Positions 58,467 to 64,000 of a stretch of DNA of 64,000 nucleotides are shown here, piece after piece. Source of the DNA: Flavobacterium nitratireducens. Lineage in GTDB: Bacteria; Bacteroidota; Bacteroidia; Flavobacteriales; Flavobacteriaceae. Each line of letters begins with the position of its first letter. Positions within the stretch are counted from its first letter, which is position 1. The stretch is taken from assembly GCF_029625335.1 (NCBI RefSeq), contig NZ_CP121111.1:496001-560000 (forward strand), read 5' to 3'. A program made the translations under genes and the position numbers. The notes under the pieces were generated by a model. It made no database searches, was not told where the DNA came from, and saw nothing but the letters and a program-made list of their open reading frames with translations.

Positions 58467-59631
58467 ATGAAAAAATTATTTTTATTTCTTTCTGCCTCTG
58501 CTGTACTAGTTTCTTGTAGTAAAGTTGGTAAAGATGAGTACATTATCACAGGTACTGCTAAAGGAATCGAAAACGGAAAAACAATCATTCTTCAAACACA
58601 AGATCCAAGTGGAATGGGTGGTTTAATAAACCTTGATACTGTAAAAGTTGAAAACGGAAAATTTGAAATCAAAGGAAAAGTAACTGAGCCTTCTTTCCAC
58701 GTACTTCAATTAGAAGCTGCTAATCAACCAATTCCTTTTATCCTTGAATCAGGAGAAATCAATATCGAAATCAACAAAGATAGTATTCAAAACACTAAGA
58801 TTTCTGGTACTTATAACAATGATGAGTATGTGAAATTTAACGAAGAAATGAAAGTGGTTCAAAAGAAATTAATGGATTTCCAAAAAGTGAACACACTTAA
58901 AATGAATCAAGCACAACAAACTAAAGATACTGCTACAATCAATAGTTTAATGGCTGAATACCAAAAATTACAACAAGAAGTAGGTGATAAATCAAAAGAA
59001 AAATACATTTCTTACTCTGAAACACACCCAAAATCACTTATCAGTGCTTTAATTGTTCAAAGTATGCTTGGAGATCCAACTGTTGATATTAAAAAAGTTG
59101 AAAAAATCTACAATAGTTTTGAAGATGATTTAAAAAACACAAAACCTGGAAAGTTAATCAAAGAAAGATTGACTACTGCTAAAACAGGAATCCCAGGTGC
59201 ACCAGCAGCGCCAAGTGCTAAATGAAGAACAGATTTTTCTGCACCTAATCCTGAAGGGAAAGTAATTTCTTTAAAAGAAAGCCTAGGAAAGGTTACAATT
59301 GTAGACTTTTGGGCTTCTTGGTGTGGACCTTGCAGAAAAGAAAATCCAAATGTAGTAGCTATTTATAAAGAGTTTCATTCAAAAGGACTTAATATAATAG
59401 GTGTTTCATTGGATCAAGATAAAAACAAATGGAAAGAGGCAATTGCAAAAGATAATTTGACTTGGACACACGTTCTCTAATTTAAAAGGATGGGAAGATC
59501 CAATAGCGGCACAATATAAAGTTGATGCAATACCAGCTACTTTTATTTTAGATGCCTCTGGAAAAGTTATCGCTCGTGACTTAAGAGGTGAAGAATTAAA
59601 AGCAAAAATCAAAGAACTTTTAGCTAAATAA
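58467..59631 (+). pseudogene. DUF4369-TlpA family thioredoxin-like lipoprotein, interrupted
   Basis: An envelope lipoprotein (LVSC lipobox, Cys17). The N-terminal DUF4369 domain (EYIITGTAKGIENGKTIIL) and helical linker are intact up to a TGA at 59223-59225. Beyond it, in the same frame, lies the thioredoxin domain FSAPNPEGKVIS...VDFWASWCGPCRKENP with an intact CGPC redox site. A one-base insertion near 59475 (GTTCTCTAAT where GTTTCTAAT-like is expected) shifts the last part, whose natural end SNLKGWEDPIAAQYKVDAIP runs to the TAA at 59629-59631. The short V-G-x-x-A-P linker normal before the domain is also missing. Two lesions make real decay more plausible than in the other broken genes. Confidence 0.85.
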
Positions 59632-59653
59632 GCTCTTTTTAAAGAAAAGAAAT

Positions 59654-59681
59654 AAAAAATCTCCGCTAGGGAGATTTTTTA
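59654..59681 (+). terminator. terminator after the TlpA-like gene
   Basis: AAAAAATCTCC-GCTA-GGGAGATTTTTT: strong stem with A/T flanks, 25 bases after the TlpA-like stop. Confidence 0.8.
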
Positions 59682-59744
59682 TTTTACTAAAGACCAACAC
59701 TTTAAAAAAGATTAAAAAAAGTTTAAAATTAAGCGCTGAAAATG

Positions 59745-59775
59745 TTTGCAAACGTCAAAAGTGTTCCTATATTTG
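59745..59775 (+). promoter_or_regulatory. tRNA-Tyr promoter, copy 1
   Basis: TTTG-N19-TATATTTG (59745-59748, 59768-59775): an exact match to the Bacteroidetes consensus. Confidence 0.85.
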
Positions 59776-59806
59776 CAACCGCTTACAACAAGTAAGACAA
59801 TGGTCG

Positions 59807-59890
59807 GGGAAGATACTCAAGCGGCCAACGAGGACGGACTGTAAATCCGTTGGGAAACCTTCGCAGGTTCGAATCCTGCTCTTCCCACCA
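59807..59890 (+). tRNA. tRNA-Tyr (GTA), copy 1, CCA encoded
   Basis: Type II tRNA with acceptor stem GGGAAGA/TCTTCCC, D arm CTCAAGCGGCCAACGAG, anticodon GTA in GGACTGTAAATCC, a long variable arm, T arm GCAGGTTCGAATCCTGC, discriminator A and an encoded CCA (59888-59890). It has its own promoter and terminator. Confidence 0.97.
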
Positions 59891-59891
59891 A

Positions 59892-59921
59892 AAACGCTTC
59901 AAGCAATTGAAGCGTTTTTTT
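59892..59921 (+). terminator. terminator of tRNA-Tyr copy 1
   Basis: AAACGCTTCAA-GCAA-TTGAAGCGTTT plus T-run directly after the tRNA. Confidence 0.9.
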
Positions 59922-59950
59922 ATTAATAAATTCAGTTCTTTAAAAAATAG

Positions 59951-59981
59951 TTTGCACACGTCAAAAGTGTTTCTATCTTTG
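59951..59981 (+). promoter_or_regulatory. tRNA-Tyr promoter, copy 2
   Basis: TTTG-N19-TATCTTTG (59951-59954, 59974-59981), a near copy of the first promoter with the same spacer length and much of the same spacer sequence. Confidence 0.85.
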
Positions 59982-60021
59982 CAACCGCTTACAAAAAATA
60001 AGTGTTTAACCACTAGGTATC

Positions 60022-60102
60022 GGGAAGATACTCAAGCGGCCAACGAGGACGGACTGTAAATCCGTTGGGAAACCTTCGCAGGTTCGAATCCTGCTCTTCC
60101 CA
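60022..60102 (+). tRNA. tRNA-Tyr (GTA), copy 2, CCA not encoded
   Basis: Identical mature sequence to copy 1 from GGGAAGA to the discriminator A. The next bases are CTA, so CCA must be added enzymatically. A near copy of the terminator follows. Confidence 0.97.
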
Positions 60103-60105
60103 CTA

Positions 60106-60137
60106 AAACGTTTCAAGCAATTGAAGCGTTTTTTTTT
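60106..60137 (+). terminator. terminator of tRNA-Tyr copy 2
   Basis: AAACGTTTCAA-GCAA-TTGAAGCGTTT plus T-run. One base differs from copy 1 in the left arm (giving G-T pairing). Confidence 0.9.
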
Positions 60138-60170
60138 GCTCTAAACTTTCGTCAATTTTAGTTTTTATAA

Positions 60171-60201
60171 TTTTAATTAAAATAATTATTAAATACATTT
60201 G
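60171..60201 (+). promoter_or_regulatory. promoter of the oxygenase gene
   Basis: TTTT (60171-60174), 19 bases, TACATTTG (60194-60201), 48 bases before the start. Confidence 0.6.
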
Positions 60202-60249
60202 TAAATCAAAGATAAAATCAGTTTCAAATCTGTTAAAAATAATTACTCC

Positions 60250-61200
60250 ATGCAAAACATCCCTAGTGTTGATTTGAGCGATTTCCTTTCAAACGATCCT
60301 ATCCGAAAAGAAAAATTCGTTAATGAAATTGGAAGTGCATTTGAAGATATTGGCTTCGTTGCCTTAAAAGGACATTTTTTAGATCAAAATTTAGTTCAAG
60401 AATTATATAGTGAAATCAGGGCTTTCTTTAATTTACCAGTAGAAACTAAAAGAAATTATGAGATTCCAGGCATCGGAGGACAAAGAGGATATGTTTCATT
60501 TGGAAAAGAGCACGCCAAAGGACGTAAAGAAGGCGATTTAAAGGAGTTTTGGCATTTTGGGCAATATGTAGGCCAAAATTCAAAATACACTTCAGAATAC
60601 CCTCCTAATGTTATTGTAGATGAATTACCTCGTTTTAACTCAGTAGGAAAAGAAGCGTATCAAATGTTAGAGAAAACAGGAATCTATGTTTTAAGAGCTT
60701 TAGCTTTACATTTAGGTTTGGACGAATTCTATTTCGACGACTATGTCAAAGAAGGTAATTCTATTTTAAGGCCTATTCACTACCCACCTATTACTTCAGA
60801 ACCTGAAAATGCGATTCGCGCTGCAGCGCATGGTGATATTAACCTAATTACTCTTTTAATGGGAGCACAAGGTCGAGGACTACAGGTTCAAAATCACAAT
60901 GGAGAATGGATTGATGCCATTGCCGATGAGGATCAATTAGTCATCAACGTAGGTGATATGCTTTCCAGACACACTAATAATAAATTAAAATCGACTATAC
61001 ATCAAGTAGTGAATCCTCCAAGGGAATTATGGGGAACTTCTAGATATTCTATTCCGTTTTTTATGCATCCTGTAAGTGATATGCCTTTGAATTGTTTAGA
61101 GAAATGTATCGATAATGAAAATCCAAAACAATTTGAAGATATTACTGCTGGAGATTTTCTTTACGAAAGATTAGTGGATTTAGGATTGATAAAAAAATAA
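60250..61200 (+). CDS. isopenicillin N synthase-like Fe(II)/2-oxoglutarate dioxygenase
   Basis: A 316-residue non-haem iron oxygenase of the DIOX_N/2OG-FeII family. N-terminal DIOX_N part VDLSDFLSNDPIRKEKFVNE. The iron facial triad is AAHGDINLITLL (His and Asp) and STIHQVV (His). The 2-oxoglutarate carboxylate Arg is in SRYSIPFFMHP. The substrate is unknown. Relatives range from beta-lactam and ethylene enzymes to general oxygenases, and no biosynthetic cluster surrounds it. Single gene followed by a repeat. Confidence 0.9.
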   Translation: MQNIPSVDLSDFLSNDPIRKEKFVNEIGSAFEDIGFVALKGHFLDQNLVQELYSEIRAFFNLPVETKRNYEIPGIGGQRGYVSFGKEHAKGRKEGDLKEFWHFGQYVGQNSKYTSEYPPNVIVDELPRFNSVGKEAYQMLEKTGIYVLRALALHLGLDEFYFDDYVKEGNSILRPIHYPPITSEPENAIRAAAHGDINLITLLMGAQGRGLQVQNHNGEWIDAIADEDQLVINVGDMLSRHTNNKLKSTIHQVVNPPRELWGTSRYSIPFFMHPVSDMPLNCLEKCIDNENPKQFEDITAGDFLYERLVDLGLIKK

Positions 61201-61204
61201 CACA

Positions 61205-61287
61205 AATAAATTCCAATCCCAAGATTTCGGGATAAAATTCCAAATTCCAATAATTCAATTTTGGAATTTAAAAAAATCGGAGTTTAT
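61205..61287. repeat. intergenic inverted repeat (AATTCCAA type)
   Basis: Two nested palindromic parts: AATCCC-N..-GGGAT (ATCCCaagatttcGGGAT type) and AAATTCCAAATTCCAATAATT facing AATTTTGGAATTTAAA. It again fills the gap between two same-strand genes. Confidence 0.65.
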
Positions 61288-61304
61288 TTTTAGCATAAAA
61301 ATTT

Positions 61305-61637
61305 ATGGACTTACAAGAACAATTAAAAAACTTATTCCCAGACCACGTTCCAAGCAACGAAGCTGAAGAAATTGAGGAAACAACTCATGAATTATTTGTT
61401 CAAAAAGAACCGATGATTTGTAAATTTGAAAAGCGAAAAGGAAAACCTACAACAATTATTGAAGGCTACGAAGGAGATGATGAAGATTTTAAAATATTGG
61501 CTAAAGAAATTAAAACAAAACTGAGTGTTGGAGGAAGTTTTAAGGACGGAGCTATTATCATTCAAGGAGATTATCGTGATAAAATCATGAATATTTTACA
61601 AGAAAAAGGTTTTAAAACCAAACGTGTGGGAGGATAA
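61305..61637 (+). CDS. SUI1/eIF1-like translation initiation protein
   Basis: A 110-residue protein of the YciH/SUI1 (eIF1-like) family. An acidic N-terminal half is followed by the SUI1 domain: EKRKGKPTTIIEGYEG, LAKEIKTKLSVGGSFKDGAIIIQGDYRDKI and the end GFKTKRVGG. Bacterial YciH proteins are thought to influence start-site fidelity, but the role is not settled. Between two intergenic repeats. Confidence 0.88.
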   Translation: MDLQEQLKNLFPDHVPSNEAEEIEETTHELFVQKEPMICKFEKRKGKPTTIIEGYEGDDEDFKILAKEIKTKLSVGGSFKDGAIIIQGDYRDKIMNILQEKGFKTKRVGG

Positions 61638-61639
61638 AT

Positions 61640-61735
61640 CAGTTTTCAGAAAGCATCAGGCAGAAAACAGCCTTCAATTCTCAACAAAACTTGTAAACTT
61701 TGCGGAAAACTTTGTGCTCTTTGCGGTTAAATAAA
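61640..61735. repeat. intergenic tandem repeat (CTTTGCGG type)
   Basis: AACTTTGCGG-AAAACTTTGTGC-TCTTTGCGGTTAAAT: three degenerate CTTTG(C/T)G units at 61696-61731, preceded by CAGAAA/CAGGCAGAAAACAG elements. Such CTTTGCG-unit spacers are common in Bacteroidetes genomes. Confidence 0.6.
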
Positions 61736-61740
61736 AAAAA

Positions 61741-62604
61741 ATGATACAAGCATCAGAACTGATTTTAAATCCAGATGACAGCATTTACCATCTTAATCTA
61801 AAGCCCGAAAATATTGCTAAAGACATCATATTTGTTGGTGATCAAGACCGAGTTGAAAAAATAACTGCCTTATTTGATTCGGTTGAATTTAGTACTCAAA
61901 AAAGAGAATTTAAAACCCAAACCGGTCTTTATAAAGGAAAAAGAATCACCGTTATTTCTACGGGTATTGGACCGGATAATATTGATATTGTTTTAAACGA
62001 ACTGGATGCCTTAGTCAATATTGATTTTGAAACCCGAAAAATAAAAGACCAATTAACCTCTTTAAATATTATTCGAATTGGAACTTCGGGATCATTACAA
62101 TCCAATATTCCTGCTGATAGCGTTGTAATGAGTAAATATGCAATTGGTTTAGACAATATGCTTCGCTCCTATTGTATCGATTCGGTTTCTAATCAAGAAA
62201 TTGAAGATGCTTTTATTCAGCAAACCAATTGGGATTTAAACAAAGGAAAGCCCTATGTGATTCGCTCCAGTGAAGTTTTAGAAAATAAATTTAATTCTAA
62301 TGAAATTCATAAAGGTTTTACAGCAACAGCAGGAGGATTTTATGGCCCTCAAGGAAGAATTTTACGTTTAGCTATTCAGGATAATGATTTAAATCGAAAA
62401 ATGGATCAATTTGAATATAATGGAATGCAAATTACCAATCTTGAAATGGAAACAGCAGCTATTTATGGATTGGCAGCGCTTTTAGGCCATCGGGCTATTT
62501 CTTTGAATGCTATTATTGCCAATCGTGCCAATGGTACTTTTAGCAACAAACCTTATGAAACTATTGATATTCTGATTCGTTATACATTAGAAAAGTTAGT
62601 TTAA
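61741..62604 (+). CDS. nucleoside phosphorylase (uridine phosphorylase-like)
   Basis: A 287-residue PNP/UDP-family phosphorylase splitting nucleosides with phosphate. Seen: DIIFVGDQDRVEKI, the phosphate-binding VISTGIGPDNIDIV, IRIGTSGSLQSNIPADSVV, and the ribose-contacting Glu/Met region ITNLEMETAAIYGLAALLGH. Nucleoside salvage in the cytoplasm. The base specificity cannot be fixed from sequence, though uridine phosphorylase-like is most likely. Confidence 0.88.
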   Translation: MIQASELILNPDDSIYHLNLKPENIAKDIIFVGDQDRVEKITALFDSVEFSTQKREFKTQTGLYKGKRITVISTGIGPDNIDIVLNELDALVNIDFETRKIKDQLTSLNIIRIGTSGSLQSNIPADSVVMSKYAIGLDNMLRSYCIDSVSNQEIEDAFIQQTNWDLNKGKPYVIRSSEVLENKFNSNEIHKGFTATAGGFYGPQGRILRLAIQDNDLNRKMDQFEYNGMQITNLEMETAAIYGLAALLGHRAISLNAIIANRANGTFSNKPYETIDILIRYTLEKLV

Positions 62605-62685
62605 TAATTATCACAAAAAAACAATGATTTAAAAGAATTTAATTAGTTAAACTTCTCTTATCAGTATTCTTAAAAAATAAACATC

Positions 62686-63537
62686 ATGAAACAATTAAAA
62701 ATAGCTGGAGTTCCGGAACATTTTAATTTACCTTGGCATTTAGCCATTGAAAATAAAGAATTCGAAAGTCAAAATATCGATTTACAATGGACAGATGTTC
62801 CAGAGGGAACTGGAAAAATGTGCCAAATGTTACGCAATGGAGAGACTGATATTGCGGTGATTCTTTCAGAAGGAATTGTAAAAGATATTGTGGGAGGAAA
62901 TCCGTCTAAAATAGTTCAGGTTTATGTTGATTCCCCTTTGATTTGGGGAATTCATGTTGGCGCACAATCAAAATTCAAAACACTTGGCGATTTAGAAAAT
63001 ACCAAAGCCGCTATTTCTCGATTAGGCTCAGGTTCGCAGCTAATGGCTTACGTAAATGCTAACAATCAGAATTGGAAAACTGATAATCTTCAATTCGAAA
63101 TTGTAAATACTATTGATGGAGCTGTAGGTGCTTTGACTGAGGGTACAGCCGATTATTTTATGTGGGAACGTTTTATGACAAAACCATTGGTTGACAAGGG
63201 AATTTTTAGAAGAATTGCCGACTGCCCTACTCCTTGGCCATGTTTTGTAATTGCGGTTAGAAATGAGGTCTTGGAAAATAATCCCGAAATCATTAAACAA
63301 ATTCTAAACATTATCAATAAAAAAACAATTTCTTTCAAATCGACACCTGATATTGATGCCGTTTTAGCTGAAAAGTACCATCAAAAAAGGGAAGATATTC
63401 AAGAATGGCTTTCATTAACCGATTGGTCTCAAAAGCAATTGAGTAATGAAATGTTAAACAATATTCAAAATCAGTTATTAGAACTTAAAATTATTGATAA
63501 AATCGGTACTTTTGATGAAATAGTTAAAACGCTTTAG
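62686..63537 (+). CDS. substrate-binding-protein fold (NMT1/ABC SBP-like), no signal peptide
   Basis: A 283-residue type II periplasmic-binding-protein fold: LKIAGVPEHFNLPWHLAIENKEF, DVPEGTGKMCQMLRNGETDIAV, ISRLGSGSQLMAYV and DYFMWERFMTKPL, close to NMT1/SsuA-type binding proteins. It starts directly at the first beta strand with no signal peptide or lipobox, and no ABC permease or ATPase is adjacent. It may be a cytosolic sensor or enzyme, as some NMT1-family proteins are in pyrimidine/thiamine metabolism. Confidence 0.8.
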   Translation: MKQLKIAGVPEHFNLPWHLAIENKEFESQNIDLQWTDVPEGTGKMCQMLRNGETDIAVILSEGIVKDIVGGNPSKIVQVYVDSPLIWGIHVGAQSKFKTLGDLENTKAAISRLGSGSQLMAYVNANNQNWKTDNLQFEIVNTIDGAVGALTEGTADYFMWERFMTKPLVDKGIFRRIADCPTPWPCFVIAVRNEVLENNPEIIKQILNIINKKTISFKSTPDIDAVLAEKYHQKREDIQEWLSLTDWSQKQLSNEMLNNIQNQLLELKIIDKIGTFDEIVKTL

Positions 63538-63557
63538 TTTTACCTTTTTTGCTCCAC

Positions 63558-64000
63558 ATGATAAACTTTAGAAATCTTTCTTTTCAAGATATAAAACAAA
63601 AACTTCAGTTCAAGAAGCCTTGGGATGATGTAATTATTTTTGTCTTAAATGTATTGATTACAATACCTGCCTTTATCATAGCGCATCAAAATTTAATCGA
63701 GTTAAACTGGATTTTTAATCTGGATCGTGTTTTATTGTTTCTATTCATTTTAATTAGTGTTCAGTTAATTCTTCGTTTACTTCGAACCATAATAATTGTT
63801 TGTATAGTACTGTATTTAATTGTCTTAACTTACGGTACATTATCTGGGAATTATGGTTTTCAAAGCATCATTGAAGATTATGACTCAATGGTTTACACCA
63901 TGTCTGACAATCCCTTTCCTCAGGATATTATTATTTCAAAGTTATTACCGTTTCCTAATAAGTCACAAATTCTTAATGCAATTGAATATCAAAACCCTAA
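63558..64000 (+). CDS. membrane protein, 3' truncated by window end
   Basis: The frame from ATG at 63558 is open to base 64000 (147 codons seen). MINFRNLSFQDIKQKLQF, then about three hydrophobic helices (DVIIFVLNVLITIPAFIIA; VLLFLFILISVQLILRLL; IIIVCIVLYLIVLTYGTL), followed by a probably periplasmic region (GNYGFQSIIEDYDSMVYTM). The rest is outside the window, so no function is assigned. It starts 20 bases after the substrate-binding gene and may be co-transcribed with it. Confidence 0.75.
   Translation, partial: MINFRNLSFQDIKQKLQFKKPWDDVIIFVLNVLITIPAFIIAHQNLIELNWIFNLDRVLLFLFILISVQLILRLLRTIIIVCIVLYLIVLTYGTLSGNYGFQSIIEDYDSMVYTMSDNPFPQDIIISKLLPFPNKSQILNAIEYQNP

Noticed and set aside
59783..60059. 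Open frames across the tRNA-Tyr pair on both strands
   Set aside because: They run through two tRNA genes and their terminators and have no protein-like features.

Overview
The window reads as a chromosomal segment of a Flavobacterium-like member of the Bacteroidetes. It is strongly A+T rich. The clearest promoters fit the Bacteroidetes pattern TTTG-N19/20-TAnnTTTG. Shine-Dalgarno sites are weak, signal peptides end in FSQN or LFSC style, and many families are typical of the phylum: a CzcA-like pump fused to an outer-membrane channel, DUF4369-TlpA, DUF4240, and a class II KARI inside ilvDBNC. I see no insertion sequence, prophage, CRISPR array or rRNA. The 5' end cuts sucD and the 3' end cuts a membrane-protein gene.

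Layout. 1-9.5 kb: sucD, a small GIY-YIG-like orphan, fabG, a VWA membrane protein, a YeiH-type transporter, and two overlapping LtaS/MdoB-like sulfatase-fold membrane enzymes. 9.6-17.7 kb: a metal-resistance locus (response regulator, histidine kinase, RND pump fused to an outer-membrane factor, adaptor lipoprotein, small membrane protein). The sequence CTTAAG-N5-CTTAAG lies upstream of the regulator and again upstream of the pump. 17.8-25.6 kb: a complete histidine operon, hisG-D-C-B-H-A-F-IE. It is preceded by a previously unmarked 19-codon His-rich leader peptide with a terminator/antiterminator pair, and most of its gene junctions carry long hairpins built of 7-nt units. 25.7-37.1 kb: two convergent operons that combine amide-forming enzymes (two ATP-grasp proteins, a third ATP-grasp-like protein, a GCS2 carboxylate-amine ligase, a class I glutamine amidotransferase) with bond-cleaving ones (two esterases, an M17 and an M1 aminopeptidase). 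This is the best candidate for an uncharacterised pathway here. 37.3-46 kb: small conserved proteins, two helicases, a type II NADH dehydrogenase, and a CBS-DUF294 protein paired with a catalytically degenerate DnaQ-like protein next to acs.

48.2-56.3 kb (minus strand): leuA-leuB, then ilvD-B-N-C. The ilv operon has its own leader peptide (GTG start, 9 of 20 residues Ile or Val) followed by a terminator and a competing antiterminator. With hisL this gives two ribosome-stalling attenuators in one window. 56.4-64 kb: a large orphan protein, a broken TlpA-like lipoprotein gene, two tandem tRNA-Tyr genes each with its own consensus promoter and terminator, an Fe(II)/2OG-type oxygenase, a SUI1/eIF1-like protein, a nucleoside phosphorylase and a substrate-binding protein.

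Caution on sequence quality: hisB, the M1 peptidase gene, one esterase gene and one helicase gene are each broken by a single-base change in an A or T run, and tlpA carries two lesions. The four homopolymer cases look like run-length errors in the sequence as much as real pseudogenes. They are annotated here as single interrupted genes.
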